64,000 bases of DNA from Micropterus salmoides (taxonomy: Eukaryota; Chordata; Actinopteri; Centrarchiformes; Centrarchidae), in NCBI RefSeq assembly GCF_014851395.1, contig NW_024041150.1, positions 43,822,829 to 43,886,828 of the forward strand, read 5' to 3'. Below the pieces are notes generated by a model that ran no database searches, had not been told where the DNA came from, and saw nothing but the letters and a program-made list of their open reading frames with translations. Each line of letters opens with the position of its first letter. The stretch's first letter is position 1. A program made the position numbers and the translations under genes. Below are positions 44,469-53,892 of this stretch, piece by piece.

Positions 44469-44759
44469 AGCCTGTCAGGTTGGTGGGAGGAGCCAGTCGC
44501 TGTGCAGGAACACTGGAGGTGAAACATCAGGGAGACTGGAGACCAATGAGTTACTCTGTCTCTGTCTGGACCCTGGAGACAGCAGCTGTTGCCTGTAGAG
44601 AGCTGGACTGTGGCTCTGCTGTTTCTGTCGGACAGAGAAAGGAGTCCACATACAGAGCTGTGTGGTGGATCAGGTCTGACTGTGTTCAGTCTGGATCTCC
44701 TCTGAGGGAGTGCGTAAGATCATCTTCCTCTTCCTCCTTCCTGGATGTCACCTGCTCAG
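44469..44759 (+). CDS. SRCR gene copy D, exon encoding SRCR domain 2 (six-Cys variant)
   Basis: A 291 bp phase 1-1 exon, donor GTAAGC. It contains ASRCAGTLEVKHQGDWRPMS, VACRELDCGSAVSVGQRKES, SDCVQSGSPLRECVRSSSSS and LDVTCSG. It is the most divergent of the four domain 2 exons, but keeps the same six cysteines and the same missing pair. The following intron holds about 5.3 kb of nested insertions before the transmembrane exon. Confidence 0.87.
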
Positions 44760-44772
44760 GTAAGCCCATCAG

Positions 44773-46238
44773 AATCAGATTCAGAATCAGAAATGACTTT
44801 TATTGCCAAGTAGTTTTTACATGCACAAGGAATTTGTTTTGGAGACGAGGCTACTAGAGACTGAGGTATATAGTTAGTTTTCGGGATGTGCAGTGTGGGT
44901 GCGGGGCAGGGCTGTGCTCCGGTTTATTCTGGAGTTGTGCCTGGAGTTCTCGGCCCTTGACGGGTGGGTGGGTTGGTGGTGGCATGCAGATGAGGTAGTT
45001 GATTTTGCCTCATTGCTGGTTTGGCTGCTGGTGTTTCTCTCCGCTGGCATTCGCTGTCGTGTTCTGCCACTCGGTCTTTCTCATTTGCCCAACCTCGCAC
45101 GCAGGATTCGCGGGGGGCTGCCGGGCATTGGGTATCGCAGGGCTTGCGCAGTGCGCGCATTGGGCTCGTCACTTGTGAATTGATGTTGATGATTGCATTT
45201 TGGGCAATTCTGGGAGTCTTTGTTTTTTTTTTCTTTCTCCCACCTCTATTGGCTACTGGGGTTCTTGCCTGCCTGTTACAGTCGTGGCATCCCACTCTCA
45301 CTAACTACTACATTCTTTAACAGGCTTATGCGCACACACATGTACACACGTGTTTCCCTCTGCTTTTCCCTGTTGTCCCCACCTTCCATCCCCCTTCTCT
45401 TACAGGTGTTGTCCTTTCTCTGTGCTGTCTGTTTGTGCCCCCCCATCCCCGTGTGTGCCCCCCTGTCCGCCCCGGTGACAAATCAATACATAATTAAATA
45501 AATATAAAACAGACAAAGGAGTATTTTAATACTCTCTTGTTAAAGTAAAATCCAGGTCATTATACTCTATACCAGGCTGCTGGGCAGGACAGGTTAAAAA
45601 AAAATTTTTTTAAATAAAAGAGGGGAGAGTCTGAAACAGTTTGTGTCCACGGTGGGAGGGGTCAGCTGCAATCTTTCCTGCTCAGCTCAGAGTCCTGGAG
45701 GTGTACAAGTCGTGAAGTGATGGAAGAAGTGAAGCAGCCAATCACCTTCTCTTCAGAGCAAATGATACGCTGCCTGCCCTTGTCCCTGGCAGTGGCAGCA
45801 GCGTACCAGATGGTGATGGAGGAGGTGAGGATGGACTCAATGATGGCGGTGTAGAAGTGCACCATCATTGTCTTTCTTTCAGCTGCCGCAGGTAGTACAT
45901 CCTCTGCTGGGCCTTCTTGGTGAGGGAGGTGATGTTAAGCTCCCACTTGAGTACCTGGGAGATGATGGTGCCCATGAAGCGGAAGGAGTCCATAGTGGTC
46001 ACTTGGGAGGATGATGGGGGAGGGTGGGGCTGTGCTCTTTCTAAAATCCACGACCATCTCCACTGTCTTCAGAGCGTTGAGCTCCAGACTGTTCTGGCTG
46101 CACCAGGTCACCAGATGGCCGATCTCCCACCTGAAAGCAGACTCATCCTCACCAGAGATGAGCCCAGTGAGGGTGGTGTCATCCACAAACTTCAGGAGCT
46201 TGACAGACTAGTGACTGGAGGCGCAGCTGTTGGACAAC
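44773..46238 (-). mobile_element. LINE (CR1/L2/Rex-type) in the copy D intron
   Basis: Its 3' tail begins at 44773 (AATCAGATTCAGAATCAG on the plus strand). Minus-strand coding words are DDTTLTGLISGEDESAFRWE, VTWCSQNSLELNALKTVEMV and MMVHFYTAIIESILTSSITI. It is 5' truncated and is interrupted by an L1 fragment at about 44865-45605. It sits between GTAAGCCCATCAG and GACATCAT of the original intron. Confidence 0.78.
44865..45605 (+). mobile_element. L1-clade LINE 3' fragment, internally deleted
   Basis: It starts with GACTGAGGTATATAGTTAGT, equal to 29330 onward of copy 2, and ends GGGCAGGACAGGTTAAAAAAA. It lacks several internal blocks (for example most of 29470-29620 and the CA-rich and pyrimidine-rich parts of 30110-30490). 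It lies inside the LINE 44773-46238. Confidence 0.8.
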
Positions 46239-46729
46239 GACATAATCAGGGCTTGACATTAACACCCGCCAACCCGCCAAATGCGGGTGAATTTCGGCCG
46301 TGGCGGGTAACACAGTCACTCCCACTAGCCACTTTGTCGTGTTGAAAAATTGTAATCTTGTCAAAAGGCATAATAGCAAACAAATTGCAATGTGACACTA
46401 TGACACTATAACTCCCATGAGTACTACCTGCACATAGTGTTTGCTCATTGGTCCATTAGTGAAGCCTATTGTCTTGCGAGCTACTAACGAACGACACTGT
46501 AAACAAGAAGACGTTGTGGAGATTAAACCTGCGGGCTGGCGGTCGGACTAGTCTGTCCTGCCGTTAATTATCCACTTAGCCAGCGGCAGTGATGACAAAG
46601 CAAGCTTTTTTAATAGCAGGTGAATCCACACAACATGCACGTCTCACTCTCTCACTTCTCTCACGAGTGCACACGTCAAATATGACGTTACTTTTGTAAA
46701 TGTTCATCACACGTGACTGGTCGCATGCA

Positions 46730-46983
46730 AATGTATAGCGCCTTTCTAGTCTTTTCGACCACTCAAATCGCTTTTACACTACATTTACCAGTCACACACA
46801 TTCATACACTGAGCCTAAGTGCTCAAACGGAAACTAACATTCACACTCACTCATACACTGGCGGAACGGGGTTTAGTATCTTGCCCAAGGACACTTCGAC
46901 ACGCAACCAGGGGGAGCCAGGGATTGAACCGCCGACCTTCCGATTAACAGCCAACCCGCTCTATCTCCTGAGCCACAGCCCCC
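46730..46983 (-). mobile_element. tRNA-derived SINE, copy 2
   Basis: Same family and orientation as 806-1075, about 90% identical by eye. The tRNA-like head reads CTCAGGAGATAGAGCGGGTT and GGTTCAATCCC on the minus strand. It is flanked by CATGCA at 46724-46729 and 46984-46989. Confidence 0.8.
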
Positions 46984-47149
46984 CATGCACACACACATCA
47001 ACACAGCGTTCAGTGCGTGAGTGTTCGTGGCCGAGCAGTGTGGAGAGAAAATGCACAGGAGAACGAAGGAAAGAGAAAAGGCAGAGCAGAGGTGGAGAAA
47101 AGCAGGAGGAAAGTGATATTAAATGCTATAAAATATAGATATCAATTCA

Positions 47150-47240
47150 ATTCAAATTAGCTTTATTGGCATGAATGTCTAACAACAATAATGCCAAAGC
47201 ATCATACAACTTATCTTCTAAATATCTAAATATCTTCATG
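47150..47240 (-). mobile_element. LINE 3' end fragment
   Basis: TTCAATTCAAATTAGCTTTATTGGCATGAA on the plus strand corresponds to a common fish LINE tail (TTGAATTGAAT repeat) in minus orientation. It is non-coding. Confidence 0.5.
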
Positions 47241-47440
47241 ATTAAGGAACACGCAATAAAAGACAACAGGCTACTAGCAGGGCATCCCTAAATCGTCATA
47301 TCACAACTACCTTTCCAGAGTTGATTCTATGTTTTAATAAAAAGTTTTCATGCCATGTAGAAGACGCATTTGTAGGGGAATAATCTGGAAAATAAATACT
47401 TGTGAACTCAATTCATATCTCCAGTTACTCAGAGCTACTG

Positions 47441-49217
47441 CTTCCTTGGGGCGGGGTACAGCTTCCCCCTGGACATGCGGTCTGGGGTCCTTTGCGCTTT
47501 GGGGGGTCGCAGGGTGTCCTGGCTTCTGGGGGTGGGGGTCTGCGGTGGGATTGTGGGGCGATTATCGATGCATCTTGATGTATTATACTTTTTCCCTGGG
47601 CAGGGTCTCTGGATGGCTGCTGGGCGTTTAGTTTGTGCGTTGGAGTCCGGGGGAGGCATCTCCTCGTTGGCTTGGAGGGACCTGTTTGTGTTCCTGTTTT
47701 GCTTCGTTGGCCTCGGATCCGTGCTTGCCCATTTCTCTGTCGGCCAGTTGTTGGACCCCTCTGGATACTGAGGTATATAGTTAGTTTTCGGGATGTGCAG
47801 TGTGGGTGCGGGGCAGGGCTGTGCTCCGGTTTGTTCTGGGTTTGTGCCTGGAGTTCTCGGCCCTTGATGGATGGGTGGGTTGTTGGTGGCATGCAGCTGA
47901 GCTAGTTGATTTTGCCTCGTTGCTGGTTTGGCTGGTGTTGCATGGCGGCCGGGGGGCGCGCTGGGCATGGGGGATGTCGGCTGGCGCCGGCGGCCTTAGT
48001 TTTTTCCGGCGGTTGGGGGGACGGTGGACTTTTATTGCCGGGTGCACGGTGACCTGTGCGGCGCGTTTGCTGCCGGGCTGGGACTTGCTGCTGGTGTCTC
48101 TCTCCGCTGGCTTTCGCTGTCGTGTTGTTCCGTTTGCTCTCTCTCATTTGCCCGACCTCGCACGCGGGATTCGCGGGGGGCTGCTGGGCATGGGTGTCGC
48201 CGTGCTCGCGCAGTGTGCGCGTTGGGCTCGTCACTTGTGCATTGGTGTTGATGATTGCGTGGCATTTGGGCATTGTGGTTGTTTGCTGCGCGGCGGTGGG
48301 GTGCTGGATGGGGGAGGCCACTGGTCTATGTTGTGTCTGCGCCGCGGTCGGTCCGGGCGCTGCTCTTCCTCTTTTGCGTTCCGTCGGCATTACGTTGTCA
48401 ACTGGCATTTGGGTCGGGGTCTTCTGCGTTTGCATCGCGGTGCATCTGGGAGTCTTTGTTTTTTTTGATTTGATTTATTCTTTTTCTTTCTTCCACCCCT
48501 ATTGGCTACTGGGGTTCTTGCCTGCCTGTTACAGTCGTGGCGCCCCACTCTCACTAACAACTACATTCTTTAACAGGCTTATGCGCACACACATGTACAC
48601 ACACACACATACAGACACATTCACCCACACGCACACAGACACACAGACACAAACAAACTTAGGTTGTCCCTGGTAGAATTATTCCTGATGCCTTTCTTTC
48701 AGTTACTTATTTAAATTAATTATTATTCCAGCTCTCGTGGCTGTGTTGTGTTGCTTATTTAGTGTGTGTGACTGTTTCTTGTTTTCATTGTTCTCTTAGT
48801 TGTCTTAATATGTCATTAATATGTCAGCTGTTTATTGCTGTTGTTCGGCTGGTTTTCTTTTACTATTATTATTATTTTTATTGTTTTTTTGTTTGTGTTT
48901 GTTTGTTGTTGTTTTTCTCCTCCCCAAGCCCCCTCTCTGTTCTCTTGCAGGTTTCGTTGCTTTCTGCAATTGGTGTTTCCCACAGCTTTTCCCTGTTGTC
49001 CCCACCCTCCATCCCCCTTTCCCCCTTCTCTTGCAGGTGTTGTCCTTTCTCTGTGCTGTCTGTTTGTGCCCCCCCATCCCCGTGTCTGCCCCCCTGTCCG
49101 GCCCGGTGACAAATCAATACATAATTAAATAAATAATAAAACAGACAAAGGAGTCATTATACTCTATACCAGGCTGCTGGGCAGGACAGGTTTAAAAAAA
49201 AAAAAAAAAAAAAAAAA
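47441..49217 (+). mobile_element. 5'-truncated L1-clade insertion with target-site duplication
   Basis: It corresponds to 28978-30775 of copy 2, with some internal deletion near the start (about 29065-29110), and ends in a run of about 25 A. It is flanked by AGAGCTACTG at 47431-47440 and 49218-49227. These are the hallmarks of target-primed reverse transcription. Identity to copy 2 is very high, so it is recent. Confidence 0.9.
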
Positions 49218-49317
49218 AGAGCTACTGCAGAGCTTCATGATGATAAACATAAATCCAGTCAGAGCTCTGAGGAAAAACAAACACTCCAAAAGTCCACAAA
49301 AATGATATAGGCCTATA

Positions 49318-49450
49318 CCATCCATCCATCCATCCATCGTCAACCGCTTATCCTGCGTACAGGTTTGCTGGGGGCTGGATCCTATCCCAGCTTACATTGG
49401 GCGAAAGGCAGGGTACACCCTGGACAGGTCGCCAGTCCATTGCAGGGATA
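49318..49450 (-). repeat. CCATCC microsatellite and dispersed repeat
   Basis: A short CCAT repeat is followed by AACCGCTTATCCTGCGTACA and GGTACACCCTGGACAGGTCG, a sequence common in fish genomes, probably a LINE 3' end. It is non-coding. Confidence 0.55.
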
Positions 49451-49883
49451 GGCCTATACATTTTAATCCTATTGCCTTAATTGTGTGTGATTATTTCATT
49501 TTTGTTTCTAAAGCAGATAACTTTTCTACTCTGTATTACAGTATTTAGCCTAGGATTTAAACAATGTTTCTGGTGAATTTTGTTTTTAGTTTAGTGCTGC
49601 TATTTTAATGTTTTTATCTTAATAGACTTTTTTTTTAAAAAGGAGCTTTACACACAACCTTGTCAGAGCTAATGATAATATTAGTACATTTTAGCATGCC
49701 AATTTAAGCGTGCCATTGTCAACTTTAATCGTATAAAATGTAATTTCCCAACAACCAACAGTGTGGCTAGTGACTTTGTAAAACCACTAGCCACATTGGT
49801 TAGTGAGTAAAAAAGTTAATGTCAAGCCCTGGACATCATGTATGACAGTAATGTCTCCAGTGTGTCCTTTGCTCTCTGTACAG

Positions 49884-49946
49884 ACTCTGCCGATACCAAA
49901 ACCTGGTCCCCTGCCTCCATACTGCGTTCAGATATCTGTTTATAGA
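49884..49946 (+). CDS. Possible alternative terminal exon of SRCR copy D
   Basis: A good pyrimidine tract and acceptor (TTTGCTCTCTGTACAG) precede a phase-1 frame reading D-SADTKTWSPASILRSDICL-stop. If spliced from domain 2 it would give a secreted product, in contrast to the transmembrane exon further on. No donor and no close AATAAA were seen. It could equally be a pseudo-exon. Confidence 0.25.
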
Positions 49947-50084
49947 GATTACTGACGGACAGAATCCCACAGCTCCATGCTGAAGTGGTTTTGGAACATT
50001 TCAGGTCTTTACAGTTTGTGTTTAATGGGAGCTGATGGACTCATGATGGTATGTGATGTGATGACTGTCCATGTGTTTGATCAG

Positions 50085-50179
50085 ATCCAACAGTTCCTCT
50101 CATCATATTGGTCGTCCTGCCGCTGACTCTGCTGCTGCTGTTGGTGTTGGTGACTGCTGCCCTTTATTTCTACTATAAG
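50085..50179 (+). CDS. SRCR gene copy D, transmembrane exon
   Basis: Acceptor TGTTTGATCAG, donor GTACTG. Joined in phase 1 to domain 2 the translation is D-PTVPLIILVVLPLTLLLLLL followed by VLVTAALYFYYK: a roughly 23-residue hydrophobic helix that ends in a basic, aromatic stop-transfer sequence. It therefore anchors the two SRCR domains as a type I membrane protein. It ends in phase 0. Confidence 0.75.
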
Positions 50180-50293
50180 GTACTGACACGTGTCTGTTGT
50201 TCAGAGGACTGAGATGAAGCACTCGGTCTGTGTTTACTGAAGAAGAGGAGGAGTGATGCACTAACTCTCATGTGTGCTGTCATGTCTCTCCAG

Positions 50294-50389
50294 GCCAGAA
50301 GGAGGCAGGAAGACTTTGAGCTGGGTTATCATACCCTGTTTTTTTCTGCAGCTGAAGGAGGGCCGACTGAAGAAGAAGGAGCAGAGTAG
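50294..50389 (+). CDS. SRCR gene copy D, cytoplasmic tail exon
   Basis: After acceptor TGTCTCTCCAG, in phase with the transmembrane exon, the frame reads ARRRQEDFELGYHTLFFSAA then EGGPTEEEGAE-stop: a basic juxtamembrane stretch, one tyrosine (ELGYHTL) and an acidic end. A second acceptor inside it (TTTTTTTCTGCAG, ending at 50349) would instead give LKEGRLKKKEQSRTSKKFIS and end VQDFTLLY at 50465. The two acceptors predict different tails; I favour the first because the basic residues directly follow the membrane helix. Confidence 0.5.
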   Translation, partial: ARRRQEDFELGYHTLFFSAAEGGPTEEEGAE

Positions 50390-51425
50390 GACCTCCAAGA
50401 AGTTCATCTCAGCTGCCACACAACCCACCATCAGCTCAGTCCAGGATTTTACACTTTTATACTGATGGTCCCTTTAAACAATTCGTCTGGAATTATTAGA
50501 TTACATTAGAAACATTTTATTACTCTCAACATGAAAATAGCAAGTGTCAGCAAGAAGTATTTTCAGACTTCCTTTCTGTGGCTCTCAGCTCCAAGCCCAT
50601 TGGTTCCTCCTGAAGACGTCAAGCTTTAAAAAGTCCTCACAAATATAGAGTTTCATTTTAAAACTAAGTAAGTGACACGTGAACATCTGAATCCTGAGAT
50701 CAGAGAAGAAACGTGTCACAGAACCACCTGCTGCTGGATCTGTAGATCTGGAGGCATCGAGGGCTGGAGACACTAATTTGGTTCAGTTTGGCAAAAACAC
50801 CTTTTTGTAGTTAATTTTGTGTATTCATAATAATTTTGCTTCAAGTTTTTAGCGTTAAGCCAAAGGAAACCCCGCTCTCTCTCGTGTCATCACCCAAAGA
50901 CCAGATTCCTGGTTGTCAGTTATGGGGCATGCAGGTGTAGGCAGTGTGGATGAACCTTACCTGGCAGCAGGAGGGGGAAGAGGGGAAAATAATCTTTAAG
51001 ATTCTCTACTCAAAGTGTCTTTTATTAAAATACAAATCAGCAACAAGGTTCTACAAAAGAAAAGAACAGAGCAACATAGCGTGGAATGGAGTCCCCTCTT
51101 TCTTTTTCTTTCTTTTCCACCCTCAAAATGCCAAAAACTGCAACTAATGTTTTAGTTTTTAACAATTTCATATTTGTGGATACAGAACATTTTGTCATGA
51201 AGGAATTATTCTTTTAGCTTTTAGCTTATTTCATAATTACATTAAATCATTTTGTAATTAATGAAGTTGCTTATTTCATTAGAATTTCTCTTTGCTTTGT
51301 ACTTATTACTTACAGTTTTCAGAGATCATAAAGGTGAAGAAATGAATAAACTCTCGCCTTGTGTTTCGGATACCTTTGCCTGGACTTTTGTATCATCCTG
51401 CAATAAAGTTATTGGTCATCTTATC
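50390..51425 (+). other. 3' UTR of SRCR copy D
   Basis: Non-coding and AT-rich, with no repeat recognised. It ends near an AATAAA at 51402-51407 (CCTGCAATAAAGTTATTGG). Confidence 0.45.
51402..51407 (+). promoter_or_regulatory. Polyadenylation signal AATAAA (copy D)
   Basis: AATAAA followed by a GT-rich stretch (GTTATTGGTC and GGAGTTGTGCGTTGTGAG) fits a vertebrate cleavage and polyadenylation site. Confidence 0.5.
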
Positions 51426-51479
51426 GGAGTTGTGCGTTGTGAGTTCATTTCCTGAGAGAGCCTGATATGAGACATGTAG

Positions 51480-51670
51480 GACTCAGTGAGGGGCCCTCTG
51501 CAGTACCAAACTGTAAGTGGGTTTCCTCCTGCTCCATGAAGGCTCTGCCATTGGAAACCCTGCGGTGATGCCTGCCACGGCCAGTTCACTCTGCTTGTTG
51601 GGAGAGGTCACTGCCATCTCCTTGGTCTTGTTCACATTAGGTCCCAGGCAGGAGTTAGCACACCATTCTA
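51480..51670 (-). pseudogene. LINE reverse-transcriptase fragment
   Basis: The minus-strand words WCANSCLGPNVNKTKEMAVT and GITAGFPMAEPSWSRRKPTY fit the region after motif C of a CR1/L2-type reverse transcriptase. It is short and degenerate. Confidence 0.5.
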
Positions 51671-51865
51671 CACTGAACAAAATTATAAAGGCAACACTTT
51701 TGTTTCTGCCCCCATTCATCATGTACAAAAGTATCTGGTGTGACCAGCATTTGCCTCACGCAGTGCAACACATCTCCTTCACATAGAGCTGATCAGGTTG
51801 TTGATTGTGGCCTGTGGAGTGTTGCTCCACTCCTCTTCAATGGCTGTGCGAAGTCATCAACAGAC
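51671..51865 (+). mobile_element. Tc1-like element end fragment
   Basis: It starts ACTGAACAAAATTATAAAGG, then CAACACTTTTGTTTCTGCCC, a common fish Tc1-like terminus. A piece reading GGTTGTTGATTGTGGCCTGT follows. It is internally deleted. Confidence 0.65.
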
Positions 51866-52532
51866 ATTTCTTAATGAATACTAAAAGTAGTACCAGCAGG
51901 CTGCCGGTAGGCTGCATGACGGTTGCTAAGCAACATACATCAAAGGCTAGAATAATCAGAACTATTTATTTATATTTATTTTCACATTGCCATTTATTGT
52001 GCAGCCACTAAAAACTGTCCAGCATCAGGAGACTGACTTTGGTAACTTGAACTTGGCTTGCATTTTTTTGCAATTATAATATAATAATTAGTACCTCCTA
52101 TTATTTACATTAAAAAGATAAACAGACTTAAATGAACATACTTTCCTAATGAACTACGCAGCACACCACATGACTGACAGGATGGCTGCACTTCCACCAT
52201 CAGCCACTATGGTGCGCACAGTTTTGACCAAACAGGTTGCGAACATGAACTCAGTTGTATTGGACTCTGTATCAACTGCTGCTCATTTGTTTAGTATTAT
52301 TGGCTTTTTGATGCATCCACCAGTAAGTACAACGCTACATATGATAATATGCTTGCTACAGTGTGTCGGCGGCCAGCAGTGCCTAAAATAATAACACTTT
52401 AATATTAGACCTACCATAAAGGGCAGAACTGCGTCTCTCCTTGAGCAAAAGTCTTTGATGGCATTTTCAGGATATTGAAACTTAAACTTTGCAACATCAC
52501 AGACATCTGGGGCGAGTAGTGGACTGCTGTGC

Positions 52533-52567
<35 letters not shown>

Positions 52568-53130
52568 AGTAATGTTGGTTAGTATATTAGAGACCCACAA
52601 AGCTCAGATTATAACTCAAACCCTGTTTGTCGCAGAGTGATACAGATCTGTGCAAAGGAATTTTTACGCTCATTATATCACTACTATGAACCAATCAGAA
52701 GGCTTGATTTGAGCTACCCGTTGAATAATGCATTACATAGAAACTTTAAACATTAAGACACATCACTGCCCTCCACTTCCATCCTGTGCTGACTCCATCC
52801 CAGCTTGAGAGACTTTTGGGTCGCAGGACTCTGTATTGTAACACCTCTCTAGTACAGGTCATCATGAATTCTTTGTTCAGGCTGCCGATGGGAAGCTTCA
52901 GCATGTTGCACCTCTCCCAGGCTCTTCACTGGTTTCTCTGTGATGGATGGTATCTGGGTGCTGCCAAGTGCAAAGTGGAACTTATTGATGGCCTTTCCTT
53001 TCCTCACTACCAGGGATCTTCAAGTTCATACAAGCCCAGGTGAACAACTCTTCAAGGTTGTTCAGGATCCACCTGCTGCCCGGGGCCGATGTTGTTATCA
53101 TTCCCTTCTCAAGCTTTTGGCACTCTGAGG
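51866..53130. other. No recognised gene
   Basis: AT-rich sequence to about 52780 with no recognised protein or RNA, including a CT microsatellite (52533-52564). The stretch 52780-53130 is less AT-rich and may be the outer 3' part of the DIRS-type element that follows, but nothing in it was identified. Confidence 0.5.
52533..52564. repeat. (CT)n microsatellite
   Basis: About 16 uninterrupted CT units. Confidence 0.97.
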
Positions 53131-53392
53131 TTGTAGACCCAGGCTACAACCTCAGGGAGAGGGGGAGAGGGTCGAGGGATGAAGAGTAGGGGTCAAGGTG
53201 TGATGGATGAAGATTTGCGGGGAAGACAGGTGAGGGATGAGGGAGAGGAGTCGGACCCGTGCCGATGGATGTGGGGATGAAGAGCAGACCGATGTCTGCC
53301 GGCGTGAAGGTGTGTGGGAACCGGTGGAGTTGACACTCTGGATGGGGGAGCCATCTCTTCATCAGTGGACGAGCTAAACACCTAAAAGAACT

Positions 53393-53558
53393 TCAGATGG
53401 AAAGGTGCGAATGGGAATTTCTGATATTGTCTAGATCATTGCGAATGTAAGTGAGGTATGCTGTTGAGGACCAGTGGCCAAGGATTTTGATGATATTATC
53501 CAGGATTCCCTGCCTGGAGGCGGTGGAAGCGGCTCCAATGCGGAATGAATGCCCAGAG
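53393..53558 (-). pseudogene. DIRS tyrosine recombinase, C-terminal catalytic part
   Basis: The minus-strand translation begins SGHSFRIGAASTASRQGILD, then NIIKILGHWSSTAYLTYI, and ends HSHLSI-stop. It shows the His-x-x-Arg box (HSFR), the second His/Trp position (LGHW) and the nucleophile Tyr (YLTYI) of tyrosine recombinases, which DIRS elements use in place of a DDE integrase. The N-terminal part of this gene lies beyond the LTR element, at 56998-57367. Confidence 0.82.
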
Positions 53559-53890
53559 TGTCACACTCTGCATTTCTGTCTCTGTTTTCCCCTACACTCG
53601 CTCTCTCTCTCCCTGCCTGTGTCTCATTAGCCTCATGTCTTTCACCTGTGTTGCTCCCGCCCTGCTCGTTAGTCCCTGTGTGTATATATACCTGGTGTTT
53701 CTGTCTTGTCTTTGTCGGGTCATTGTATGTTGTCACCCAGTGTTGCAGTTTGTCTCGTGTCGTCAGCCTTTTGGATTTCTGTTGAACAGCCGTTGTTTAT
53801 TAAACCACTGAACCATACCTGCTCCGCTCTGTGTCCTGCTTTTGGGTCCTCCAACCTGCTCCACCCTGCTCCACACCACCGATCGTGACA
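53559..53890 (+). repeat. 5' LTR
   Basis: 332 bp. It differs from the 3' LTR by one 10 bp duplication (CTCCACCCTG) and about two substitutions (TATATACC/TATATAAC and TTGAACAG/TTGGACAG). It contains TATATATA near 53688 and TATTAAA near 53798. Confidence 0.93.
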
Positions 53891-53892
53891 GA

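Larger units (their letters stand above)
46247..49831. mobile_element. Non-autonomous hAT-type element with nested insertions
   Basis: The ends are inverted repeats: CAGGGCTTGACATTAAC at the left and GTTAATGTCAAGCCCTG at the right. The 8 bp flanks are GACATAAT (46239-46246) and GACATCAT (49832-49839); the right flank is the native SRCR intron word, so this is a target duplication with one later change. No transposase was seen. Inside it lie a SINE (46730-46983), a LINE 3' end (about 47150-47240), an L1 3' fragment (47441-49217) and a CCATCC-type dispersed repeat (49318-49450). Confidence 0.85.
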
